Source of the DNA: Deltaproteobacteria bacterium
GTDB lineage: Bacteria; Myxococcota_A; UBA9160; UBA4427
DNA: 6,191 nt
Reading direction: 5' to 3'
NCBI GenBank assembly: GCA_011051925.1
Contig: DRKE01000549.1
Span: 1-6,191 of the forward strand
Shown: positions 1 to 5,669 of the stretch, piece by piece
How the letters are laid out: each line of letters opens with the position of its first letter
Position numbering within the stretch: position 1 is the first letter of the stretch
Notes under the pieces: generated by a model
What the model was told of the DNA's origin: nothing
What the model saw: the letters and a program-made list of their open reading frames with translations, nothing else
The model's database searches: none
Made by a program: the position numbers and the translations under genes

Positions 1-216
1 GAAGAGGGCCGCCCTCTTCTTTGCCGTGTTGGCCTCCCAGTACAGGAAGGCGATCGGGGATTCGGGCAGCCTCGCGGGTGCCATGCGCCCCGTGAGACAT
101 CCGGACGACGACATCAGGGCCGCCACGAGCATCCCGAGCCCCAGCCGGCGAAGGATCCCGGGACACCGACCATCCGCCGTTCGATCGACCGATCCAGCCG
201 CCTTCCGGCCCCTCAT
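1..216 (-). CDS. Predicted lipoprotein, N-terminal part (runs off left edge)
   Basis: The first 72 codons of a minus-strand gene are present, open to base 1, so the C-terminus is missing. The ATG (216-214) overlaps the TGA of the upstream JAMM peptidase gene (ATGA). A strong GGAGG (224-228) sits seven bases before it, so translational coupling is likely. The N-terminus has a basic region ending in Arg23-Arg24. A hydrophobic core follows at about residues 25-35, then Ser-Ser-Ser-Gly-Cys at 36-40. This looks like a lipoprotein signal with Cys40 as the lipidated residue, although Ser rather than Leu at -3 makes the lipobox non-ideal. The n-region is long for such a signal. The mature part seen (LPESPIAFLYWEANTAKKRA, from about residue 50) matches no family I recognise. 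The product would be membrane-anchored outside the cytoplasm. The gene call is fairly secure because of SD, overlap and signal; the function is unknown. Confidence 0.72.
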   Translation of the reverse strand, partial: MRGRKAAGSVDRTADGRCPGILRRLGLGMLVAALMSSSGCLTGRMAPARLPESPIAFLYWEANTAKKRAALF

Positions 217-725
217 GGCATCGCCTCCACGCGACGGCCCATGTAACGCTTCGTTCCATCCACGACCGGCTCGAAAACGCCGACCTCCCGGATCTGCTGC
301 CCCAGCAGGGAGATCACGAACTGGGCGGCCCCGGGAAACGGGAAGAGCGGATGTTCGGCAAAAGCCAGATCGTCCCTGGACAGATAACAACCCTGCCCGA
401 AATGGGAGTGGTAGACCCCCGACACCCGTTCGCCCGATGCCGAAGCTTCCTCGATGGCCCGGAGATACTCGACCTCCGACATGTAGTAGGCATGACGTGC
501 ATCACGCGGAAAGGCCCGGGGATCGGCCACATGCATCCGGGTCATCACGTTCGTGATCCGAACGGCCCGCCGGAACCGGACTTCCTGCGTACCGAGGACC
601 AGACCGCAGCATTCCTCGGGAACCACGTCCAACGCGTGTTGGCAGATCTCGTGGAGCACCGCGTTGGGAATCAACAGACTTCCGAGTTCCGGGTCCAGGT
701 CGACGCGTTCCGAGACGATCTCCAT
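213..725 (-). CDS. JAMM/MPN+ (JAB1-type, M67-like) zinc metallopeptidase
   Basis: A 170-aa single-domain protein with a complete JAMM signature. The upstream Glu is in PEECCGLVLG (Glu37/Glu38). His106-Ser-His108 is followed by exactly seven residues, then Ser116-x-x-Asp119. These are the expected Zn2+ ligands and catalytic residues of an active enzyme. Bacterial members of this size include Mec of Mycobacterium, which releases cysteine from the sulfur-carrier protein CysO; others trim ubiquitin-like or ThiS/MoaD-type carriers. The start is ATG at 725, preceded by AGGGAG (730-735) four bases away. The open frame extends upstream to 1175 but would overlap the rrf2 gene. The gene lies 25 bases after the rrf2 stop and overlaps the lipoprotein start by 4 bp, so the three are likely one mRNA. 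No carrier protein, cysteine synthase or E1-like gene is visible in the window. The peptidase call is firm; the substrate is unknown. Confidence 0.9.
   Translation of the reverse strand: MEIVSERVDLDPELGSLLIPNAVLHEICQHALDVVPEECCGLVLGTQEVRFRRAVRITNVMTRMHVADPRAFPRDARHAYYMSEVEYLRAIEEASASGERVSGVYHSHFGQGCYLSRDDLAFAEHPLFPFPGAAQFVISLLGQQIREVGVFEPVVDGTKRYMGRRVEAMP
224..228 (-). promoter_or_regulatory. Shine-Dalgarno of the lipoprotein gene
   Basis: On the minus strand GGAGG lies seven bases upstream of the ATG at 216, inside the last codons of the JAMM peptidase gene. It is the strongest ribosome binding site in the window. It decides the start of the truncated lipoprotein gene. Confidence 0.7.
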
Positions 726-750
726 TCTGCTCCCTGGAGCCGGAAGGCCG

Positions 751-1200
751 CTAGATCTGGTAGTCGAGGCCCGTCGGCAGCTCACGCACGACGGAGCGAC
801 GAACCGCTTCCCGACACACATCCGAGATCGCGATTCCGCCCAACAACGTCGACATCCGATCGGCCAGATCGTCCCAGAGGAAATCGGGACGATACTCGGA
901 TTCCGGCCAGTCCTGATCGGTCTCCCTCTCCCACTCCCGGATCGGCCCCTCGATCGCCTCGACCACGTCGCGGAGACTGATCTGCTCGGGCGGTCGTGCG
1001 AGGACATAGCCCCCGCCCGGGCCTCGCTTTCCCGAAACCAGCTCGGCCTTCCGGAGCCGCTGGAAGATCTGCTCCAGGAAACGATAGGGGATCCGCTGCC
1101 GTTCACCGATCGTCTGGACCCGCACCGGCGCCCCCGCACCGTTGTAGGCGAGATCGAAAACACCACAGAGGGCATAGCGGACCTGTCTCGAGATTCGCAT
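751..1200 (-). CDS. Rrf2-family winged-helix transcriptional regulator
   Basis: A 149-aa DNA-binding protein with the typical Rrf2 opening MRISRQVRYAL and a winged HTH over about residues 1-65. It includes IPYRFLEQIFQRLRKAELV and the wing GKRGPGGGYVLARP, then SLRDVVEAIEG as in IscR, CymR and NsrR. The segment where IscR and NsrR carry three Fe-S-ligating cysteines (about residues 88-106) has none. Only Cys12 and Cys129 are present, so a classical [Fe-S] cluster is unlikely and the protein is CymR-like in this respect. CymR controls cysteine metabolism, which fits loosely with the downstream JAMM peptidase. I chose the ATG at 1200 because family members begin at this motif; an ATG at 1215 would add MLEIT. 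Neither has a Shine-Dalgarno. First gene of the unit, and Rrf2 proteins commonly autoregulate (family knowledge). The family call is firm; the effector is unknown. Confidence 0.9.
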   Translation of the reverse strand: MRISRQVRYALCGVFDLAYNGAGAPVRVQTIGERQRIPYRFLEQIFQRLRKAELVSGKRGPGGGYVLARPPEQISLRDVVEAIEGPIREWERETDQDWPESEYRPDFLWDDLADRMSTLLGGIAISDVCREAVRRSVVRELPTGLDYQI

Positions 1201-1231
1201 CGTGATTTCTAGCATGCATGACGGCGTCGGG

Positions 1232-1279
1232 AACCGCCAGCGATCGGCCCTGCAGACGACGCCTCTCGATCTGGCGGTT
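1232..1279. repeat. 9-bp inverted repeat in the rrf2 leader
   Basis: AACCGCCAG (1232-1240) and CTGGCGGTT (1271-1279) are perfect inverted copies. Four more pairs (1243-1246 with 1267-1270) are possible after a two-base bulge. It lies between the rnr stop and the rrf2 start. On the minus strand no U-tract follows, so it does not look like an intrinsic terminator for rnr. A TTTT run follows it only on the plus strand. It could be a leader RNA hairpin or a protein-binding dyad. Confidence 0.45.
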
Positions 1280-1332
1280 GTTTTCCCGAGCCGCCCCCCC
1301 GGCGAAGCCGCATCGGCCGACCCCGACCCGGT

Positions 1333-3573
1333 TCAGGGCCTGCGTCCGCTCCGCCGCCCGGATCGGAGCCCCGATCGCCCCTTCGAACCGGAAAGCCGGA
1401 ACGCGAGTCGGATCCGGTCGCCGTCCACCTCGACCAACCGGACCCGGATCCGATCCCCCAGAGCGATCCGCCGGCCCGAGCGTTCGTCGAACAGGATTTC
1501 CTCGTGCTGATCATGATCCCATTCCTCTTCGAGAAACCGCATGGGCACCAATCCACTCGCAGCCGGCGCCTCGAGTCGGACGAAGAGCCCGAACTCGGTT
1601 ACGGCCGTCACGTGCGCATCGAAATCCTCCCCCTCGCGCCCTGCCATCACGGCACAACAGGCCAGGGCCTCCGCGTCCCGTTCGACCAGGACCGCCACGC
1701 GCTCGCGTCCCGAGAGCCAGATCGCGAGTCGCGTTGCCCGCTCCATCGCCTTCTTCTTCTCGCCGGCCGAGAGCGGCTCGCCGCGGATGAGCGCACGAAG
1801 CGCCCGGTGGACCTCGAGATCCGCATAACGCCGGATCGGAGACGTGAAATGAACGTAGTGTTCGAAGCGGAGCGCGTAGTGTCCTCGGGACCGGGCTTCG
1901 TAGCGCGCCTGACTCATCGACCGCAGCACCGCCAGATGAACGCGCTCTTCGAAGGGCTCTCCCTTCACCTGATCGAGGAGGCCCGCCAGCACGCCCGGCT
2001 CCGCCAGATCCCCCTCGACCTCGAGACCGAGGTGCTCGAGCAGTTCGGCCAGGCTGGCGAGAGGGGTCGGGCCCGGCGGAGGATGGACCCGGTGGATCGC
2101 GACCCGCTCCGCGCGATCGAGCGCGCGCGCGACGGCCCGATTCGCGGCGAGCATCGCCTCCTCGATCCATCCATGCGCGGGATTCCGCGCGCGCAGACGC
2201 GCATCGACGGGACGCCCGTCCTCTCCGACCACGATCTCGACTTCCGGGAGCTCGAGCATGAGTGCTCCGTCCTTCCGCCGGATCCGCGCGAGACGCCCCG
2301 CGATCCTCGAAAGCGCGCGAAGGGAGTCGACCCACCCGGGCGGGGACGATGTCCGCCCCTTTGCCTTCGGCTCGAGCCATTCGGCGGCCTCTTCGTACGA
2401 CAGCCGTGCCCGGCTCCGCACCAGCGCCTCATGGAAGAGCGCATCCACGATCCGCCCATCGGCGCCGATCCTCAGCTCGACGACGATCGCCCGCCGATCG
2501 ACACCCGGTCGCAGGGAGCAGAGGTCGGTCGACAAGCGTTCGGGAAGCATGGGGATCGCGCGGGCCGGAAAGTAGAAACTGTTGCCCCGCCGCCTGGCCT
2601 CGGCATCGATCCAGCCCCCAGCCGAAACGAAATGCCCCACGTCGGCGATCGCAACCCAGAGCCGATCCTGCCAACGCCGCGATTCCGACACGATCCGACG
2701 ACCCGACGCATCCACCCCGTGCAGCGTCGACTCGACGTGGGTCTCCGCGAAGACGGCATCGTCGTGGTCACGTGCGCTGGCCGGATCGATCGTGACGAAA
2801 TCGAGATGACGCAGATCGACGCGGCTGTCGGAATCGAGCGGAGCAGACGTTTCGTCGAGGGCGCGAAGTTCCAGGCGGGAACGCCGGGAGAAGCGGGTTT
2901 CGAGGCGATGCTTCCAGACCAGTGCCCGATGATCGGCGTCGGGCTCGAAGGGCCTTCCGAGAATCTCGATCACCCGAACCCGGATCTCGTTCCGCCGCCG
3001 CGAACCGCGCGCCGCCCTGGGCGCCCTCGCGCCCGCCCCCCGCCGACCCGACAGGGGCGCGACCCGCACCCGGACACCGTCCTCCGCGGCCTTCGCGTCC
3101 TTCTCCGCCAGGCGCAGCTCGGGCGCATCGACGCCACCGAAGGGAATCAGACGCAGCCGGTCGCGTTCCCTTCGCAGCGTGCAGACCCAATCGGCGCGGG
3201 GGCCCTCGACGAGCCGGAGGAACTCACCCCGCCGAGAACGCGCCGAGGCCAGCGGAACGAACTCGATGCGGGCTCCCTCGACCAGCGGATCGCCGAGGCA
3301 TTCGACCTGCCATCGTTCGCCCTCCCGATCCTCGACGAGGACGGACTGGCCTTCGAGGGTCGTGGCCACGATCTCACGAACGATGCCTTCCCGGGGACTG
3401 CCCGGCGACCCGCCTCCGGGCCCCCTCGGACGGGGGCGACTCCGCCGCGGCGATGCTTTCGATCCCGACCGCGTGCGGGCCCGTCTCCCCGATCGATCCG
3501 CGCGCCGGGATCCCGGCCCCTTTCGCCCCTGGCCCTTTCGGTTCCGCCCGCCCCGTCCCGATCCCTCCCCCAA
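1333..3573 (-). CDS. rnr: RNase II/RNase R family 3'-5' exoribonuclease
   Basis: A 746-aa cytoplasmic enzyme degrading RNA 3' to 5', probably structured RNA in mRNA and rRNA turnover. Domains: a very basic Arg/Gly/Ser-rich tail (1-60), OB/cold-shock-like segments (about 62-210), the RNB catalytic domain (about 250-590), a C-terminal S1 domain (about 645-728) and a second short basic tail. The RNB active site is complete: TIDPASARDHDDAV gives Asp263, Asp269, Asp271 and Asp272 for the two metals. FPARAIPMLPERLSTDLCSL (335-354) and HFTSPIRRYADLEVHR (575-590) are further family blocks. It lacks the N-terminal helix-turn-helix of E. coli RNase R (813 aa). The start is TTG at 3573: an in-frame TGA lies just upstream, no in-frame ATG precedes the domains, and GAGG sits six bases before it. 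The start lies 64 bases from the divergent tRNA-Leu. RNase R versus RNase II is judged from motif resemblance. Confidence 0.93.
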   Translation of the reverse strand: MGEGSGRGGRNRKGQGRKGPGSRRADRSGRRARTRSGSKASPRRSRPRPRGPGGGSPGSPREGIVREIVATTLEGQSVLVEDREGERWQVECLGDPLVEGARIEFVPLASARSRRGEFLRLVEGPRADWVCTLRRERDRLRLIPFGGVDAPELRLAEKDAKAAEDGVRVRVAPLSGRRGAGARAPRAARGSRRRNEIRVRVIEILGRPFEPDADHRALVWKHRLETRFSRRSRLELRALDETSAPLDSDSRVDLRHLDFVTIDPASARDHDDAVFAETHVESTLHGVDASGRRIVSESRRWQDRLWVAIADVGHFVSAGGWIDAEARRRGNSFYFPARAIPMLPERLSTDLCSLRPGVDRRAIVVELRIGADGRIVDALFHEALVRSRARLSYEEAAEWLEPKAKGRTSSPPGWVDSLRALSRIAGRLARIRRKDGALMLELPEVEIVVGEDGRPVDARLRARNPAHGWIEEAMLAANRAVARALDRAERVAIHRVHPPPGPTPLASLAELLEHLGLEVEGDLAEPGVLAGLLDQVKGEPFEERVHLAVLRSMSQARYEARSRGHYALRFEHYVHFTSPIRRYADLEVHRALRALIRGEPLSAGEKKKAMERATRLAIWLSGRERVAVLVERDAEALACCAVMAGREGEDFDAHVTAVTEFGLFVRLEAPAASGLVPMRFLEEEWDHDQHEEILFDERSGRRIALGDRIRVRLVEVDGDRIRLAFRLSGSKGRSGLRSGRRSGRRP

Positions 3574-3587
3574 GCATCACCTCTCAA
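3574..3587 (-). promoter_or_regulatory. Ribosome binding site supporting the rnr TTG start
   Basis: On the minus strand the sequence before the TTG reads GAGAGGTGATGC. AGGTGAT closely matches the extended anti-SD complement, and GAGG is six bases from TTG. The out-of-frame ATG inside it (3577-3575) opens only a short 67-68-codon frame. The site therefore favours TTG at 3573 as the rnr start. Confidence 0.6.
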
Positions 3588-3598
3588 GATCCGCGAGA

Positions 3599-3627
3599 TT
3601 GACGACATCACGCAGCCACCGTACCCT
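3599..3627 (+). promoter_or_regulatory. Predicted sigma70-type promoter of tRNA-Leu
   Basis: TTGACG (3599-3604) and TACCCT (3622-3627) are separated by 17 bases, and the tRNA begins ten bases after the -10. The stretch between the -10 and the tRNA is pure G/C apart from its last T. This is the kind of GC-rich discriminator known from stringently controlled stable-RNA promoters. The -10 matches the consensus at only three positions, including the important first, second and last. Confidence 0.55.
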
Positions 3628-3637
3628 GCGGCGCGCT

Positions 3638-3724
3638 GCCCGGGTGGCGGAATTGGTAGACGCGCTGGACTCAGAATCCAGTGTTCGCAAGGACGTGCTG
3701 GTTCGACTCCAGTCCCGGGCACCA
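3638..3724 (+). tRNA. tRNA-Leu, anticodon CAG
   Basis: An 87-base class II tRNA with encoded CCA. The acceptor arms GCCCGGG (3638-3644) and CCCGGGC (3714-3720) pair perfectly. Discriminator A is at 3721 and CCA at 3722-3724. The D region holds TGGCGGAATTGGTAGACGC, typical of bacterial tRNA-Leu. The anticodon stem CTGGA/TCCAG encloses the loop CTCAGAA with CAG at 3672-3674, reading CUG. A 15-base variable arm follows (3682-3696). The T arm GCTGG-TTCGACT-CCAGT has one G-T wobble. CUG should be a major Leu codon in so GC-rich a genome. The identity is secure. Confidence 0.97.
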
Positions 3725-3726
3725 TC

Positions 3727-3768
3727 ATCTCGGATCACCCACCTCGGATCACCCATCTCGGATCACCT
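3727..3768. repeat. 14-bp tandem repeat, three copies, directly 3' of tRNA-Leu
   Basis: Three head-to-tail units occupy 3727-3740, 3741-3754 and 3755-3768, with core CTCGGATCACC and one or two differences per unit. They begin two bases after the tRNA CCA end. Together with the nearby dyad, five CGGATC hexamers occur within about 100 bases. I see no T-rich terminator after the tRNA. Confidence 0.75.
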
Positions 3769-3804
3769 CGGGTCCGCCCCACAGCCACGACCGCGCATCG
3801 ATCC

Positions 3805-3831
3805 CGGATCCAGCCGAACGGGTCGGATCCG
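3805..3831. repeat. 7-bp inverted repeat upstream of the crotonase promoter
   Basis: CGGATCC (3805-3811) and GGATCCG (3825-3831) form perfect inverted arms around 13 bases. The element ends just before the predicted -35 of the crotonase gene. It could be an operator, or a weak hairpin without a U-tract ending the tRNA transcript. It may also reflect nothing more than the window's abundance of GATC. Confidence 0.35.
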
Positions 3832-3838
3832 CATGCCG

Positions 3839-3866
3839 TTCCACGGTAGCACGCGCTGACTATACT
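3839..3866 (+). promoter_or_regulatory. Predicted promoter of a leaderless crotonase mRNA
   Basis: TATACT (3861-3866) is a near-consensus -10, with a weak TTCCAC (3839-3844) 16 bases upstream. Six bases separate the -10 from the ATG at 3873, so normal start-site spacing puts transcription at or next to the A of the ATG. No purine-rich Shine-Dalgarno lies in the interval. The expected mRNA is therefore leaderless or nearly so. Confidence 0.6.
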
Positions 3867-3872
3867 CCGACG

Positions 3873-4697
3873 ATGGCCGACGAAAGCGTCCTGTTCGAGA
3901 TCGACCCGGATGGGGTCGCCGTGATCACCCTGAACCGTCCCGACAAGCTGAACGCCTGTTCCGGTGATCTGCTCGAGCGGCTGACGACGCTCTATCGACG
4001 CTGCGATCAAGACGACGCCATTCGGGCGGTCGTCGTGACGGGTGCGGGACGCGCCTTCTGTGCCGGTGCCGACATGAGCGATGCCGCCCGGACCTTCGAC
4101 GTTTCCGATTCAGGCGGTTCCGGCGGTTTCAGCGCGGGGGGCGTCGGCTTCCCGGCCTTCCGGATCCGGAAGCTCGTCGTCGCCGCGGTCAACGGCCACG
4201 CGATCGGGATCGGGATGAGCCTCGCGATGCAATGCGACATCCGGATCTTCGCGCGCGAAGGGAAATACGGAATCGTCCAGGTCCGCCGGGGCGTCCTGGG
4301 GGATGCCTGGTCCCACTGGACGCTGGTCCGACTCGTGGGGCTCGCCCGAGCGGCGGAGATCATGCTGACCGGACAGACGTTCCGGGGCGAGGAGCTCGAT
4401 CGCCTGGGTGTCGCCAATCGGCTGCTGCCCGCCGCCGAAGTGCTGCCGACGGCGCTCGGGCTCGCCCGCGACTGCGCCATCCATGCCGCGCCCCTTTCGG
4501 TCGCGGTTTCGAAGCGCCTGCTCTGGGAATCCTTCGATCTGGGTCCGGATCAGGTCGAAGCGCGCGAAACCGCACTGCACGAACACCTCATGCCGCTGCC
4601 CGACGCGATCGAAGGCCCGGTTTCCCACATGGAGAGGCGGACGCCGGAATGGACCTCCCGGGTCGCGGCGGACTGGCCCTCGTGGCTCGAAGATTGA
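3873..4697 (+). CDS. Crotonase-superfamily (enoyl-CoA hydratase/isomerase-like) protein with atypical active site
   Basis: A 274-aa crotonase-fold protein expected to act on a CoA thioester in the cytoplasm. Family blocks: VAVITLNRPDKLNA (15-28), the first oxyanion-hole/CoA segment GAGRAFCAGADMSD (57-70), the second VNGHAIGIGMSLAMQCDIRIF (106-126), then VRRGVLGDAWSHWTLVRLVG (137-156). Compared with rat enoyl-CoA hydratase, catalytic Glu144 is replaced by Ser115 and Glu164 by Gln136, so simple hydratase chemistry is doubtful. Asp144, in the loop after RRGV, falls where 4-chlorobenzoyl-CoA dehalogenase has its Asp nucleophile in my remembered alignment. Related actinobacterial crotonases have Glu near this point. 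A Gly/Ser-rich loop (78-92) follows the first block. I chose the ATG at 3873 because family homology begins there. The open frame continues upstream into the tRNA, which cannot be coding. The superfamily is certain; the reaction is unknown. Confidence 0.93.
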   Translation: MADESVLFEIDPDGVAVITLNRPDKLNACSGDLLERLTTLYRRCDQDDAIRAVVVTGAGRAFCAGADMSDAARTFDVSDSGGSGGFSAGGVGFPAFRIRKLVVAAVNGHAIGIGMSLAMQCDIRIFAREGKYGIVQVRRGVLGDAWSHWTLVRLVGLARAAEIMLTGQTFRGEELDRLGVANRLLPAAEVLPTALGLARDCAIHAAPLSVAVSKRLLWESFDLGPDQVEARETALHEHLMPLPDAIEGPVSHMERRTPEWTSRVAADWPSWLED

Positions 4698-4741
4698 CTC
4701 GCGGCCCGCACCCGCACCAGCGGCGTCCGGGCAGACAGGCT

Positions 4742-5623
4742 TCAGATCGCGTCGCTCACACCGCGCACGAAAAGGGGTTCGACGTCGAATGCCTTCATGT
4801 CCTCGCGCATCGCATCGTCTCCCGGTGACTCGAAGGCCGATGCCGAGGCGGCCTCGAGCGTCCATTCGAGCAGGCGGGCATCGCTCGAGCTGTTCAGGAA
4901 GACGTCTTCCCGCGAAAGGACCCAGCGCACCGCGCGAACGACCGCATCGCGCTCGGCCAGGGGCTCGTACCAGCTGAAACGGGGGCCGGTCCGTCCGCTC
5001 CAACGCCGACGCGCGACGGATTTGATCGTCTGGACTGCGACGTTTCGCGCCCGACAGACCCGCATCAAGGCTTCGAAATCCGCGGCATAGTCGGGCTGCG
5101 ACAGCATCGCGAAGTTCAAGGGGCAGAGGACCGACGCGAAGTCGAAGGCCTCGAGACTCTTCCGATGCATCGATGGAGCAAAGGTGCCGTGACCGGTCAC
5201 GCCGAGGAAGCGGACGAGCCCTTCGTCGCGTGCCTGGACGAGGGCCTCGACCGCCCCGCCCGGCCCCATCGCGACAGCCCACTCGGCGGGATCGACGAGA
5301 TTGTGGAGCTGGATCAGGTCGACCTGATCGACGCCCATCCGCTCGAGCGAGCGTTCGAGCCCGGCGCGGGCTGCCGGCCCGGTCCGCTCCGCGGTCTTGG
5401 TCGCGAGAAAGAGGCGGGCCCGTCGTCCCGCGAGCCACCCGGCGAGATTCAGCTCCGAGTCCCCGTACCCCGCCGCCGTGTCGATGTGGTTGACCCCGTG
5501 GCGCTCGAGCAGGGCCAGGGTCCGCTCGACGCGCGCCGGCTTCATCGCGGCCAGCGCCGCCGCGCCGAAGAGGACGCGGCTGCTATCGAAGCCTGTTGCG
5601 CCGAAAGGTCGTCGGGGAAGCAT
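4742..5623 (-). CDS. Aldo/keto reductase family oxidoreductase
   Basis: A 293-aa TIM-barrel protein of the aldo/keto reductase superfamily, expected to reduce a carbonyl with NAD(P)H in the cytoplasm. The catalytic tetrad is visible: Asp48 and Tyr53 in HIDTAAGYGDSE, Lys76 in FLATKT and His107 in LIQLHN. The start RRPFGATGFDSSRVLFG is the usual first strand. VRFLGVTGHG (137-146) and LNFAMLSQPDY (169-179) are later barrel strands. The usual phosphate-binding stretch near the C-terminus is represented by VFLNSSSDARLLEWTLEA, less canonical than in textbook members, so NADP+ preference cannot be read off. ATG at 5623 is the only sensible start. It has no Shine-Dalgarno, but TAGCAT lies six bases upstream. 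The stop is 45 bases from the convergent crotonase stop, and no terminator hairpin with a U-tract is obvious between them. The substrate is unknown. Confidence 0.93.
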   Translation of the reverse strand: MLPRRPFGATGFDSSRVLFGAAALAAMKPARVERTLALLERHGVNHIDTAAGYGDSELNLAGWLAGRRARLFLATKTAERTGPAARAGLERSLERMGVDQVDLIQLHNLVDPAEWAVAMGPGGAVEALVQARDEGLVRFLGVTGHGTFAPSMHRKSLEAFDFASVLCPLNFAMLSQPDYAADFEALMRVCRARNVAVQTIKSVARRRWSGRTGPRFSWYEPLAERDAVVRAVRWVLSREDVFLNSSSDARLLEWTLEAASASAFESPGDDAMREDMKAFDVEPLFVRGVSDAI

Positions 5624-5629
5624 GGGCCG

Positions 5630-5635
5630 ATGCTA
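5630..5635 (-). promoter_or_regulatory. Possible -10 box for a leaderless aldo/keto reductase mRNA
   Basis: TAGCAT on the minus strand ends six bases before the ATG at 5623, the same geometry as TATACT before the crotonase. No ribosome binding site is present. No convincing -35 was found, so this is a weak call resting on spacing and on the TAnnnT pattern. Confidence 0.35.
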
Positions 5636-5669
5636 GCTCGTTCCGACGCTGGCCCCTGGGTCTGATTTG

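Noticed and set aside
26..556. 176-codon plus-strand open frame at the left end
   Set aside because: It overlaps, on the opposite strand, both the JAMM peptidase and the lipoprotein start, which have SD sequences and clear motifs. The translation is low-complexity Arg/Pro.
726..1175. Upstream extension of the JAMM peptidase frame
   Set aside because: It is antisense-free but overlaps the Rrf2 gene in another frame. The extension is Ser/Arg-rich with no homology, while ATG 725 has an SD and starts the domain.
1280..1284. TTTT run after the rrf2-leader dyad as an intrinsic terminator
   Set aside because: The run follows the dyad only on the plus strand, where no gene is transcribed. The loop of 30 bases is also too large for a typical intrinsic terminator.
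1504..3849. 781-codon plus-strand open frame antisense to rnr
   Set aside because: It lies opposite a gene with full RNB motifs, its translation is Arg/Pro-rich without recognisable domains, and it reads through the tRNA-Leu. Long antisense frames are expected in such GC-rich coding DNA.
3681..3872. Upstream extension of the crotonase reading frame
   Set aside because: The extension begins inside the tRNA and crosses the tandem repeats and promoter. Crotonase homology begins at the ATG at 3873.
3638..3872. Integrated mobile element or attachment site at tRNA-Leu
   Set aside because: The tRNA is complete with CCA and there is no integrase, no duplicated tRNA 3' end and no foreign gene nearby. 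Only the short tandem repeat remains, reported separately.
4698..4741. Bidirectional terminator between the convergent crotonase and aldo/keto reductase genes
   Set aside because: The 44-base gap is GC-rich, but I find no clear stem followed by a T-run in either direction.
4110..5438. 442-codon minus-strand open frame spanning crotonase and aldo/keto reductase
   Set aside because: It runs antisense to one confirmed gene and out of frame with another; the translation is Arg/Gly-rich with no motif. A GC-rich shadow frame.
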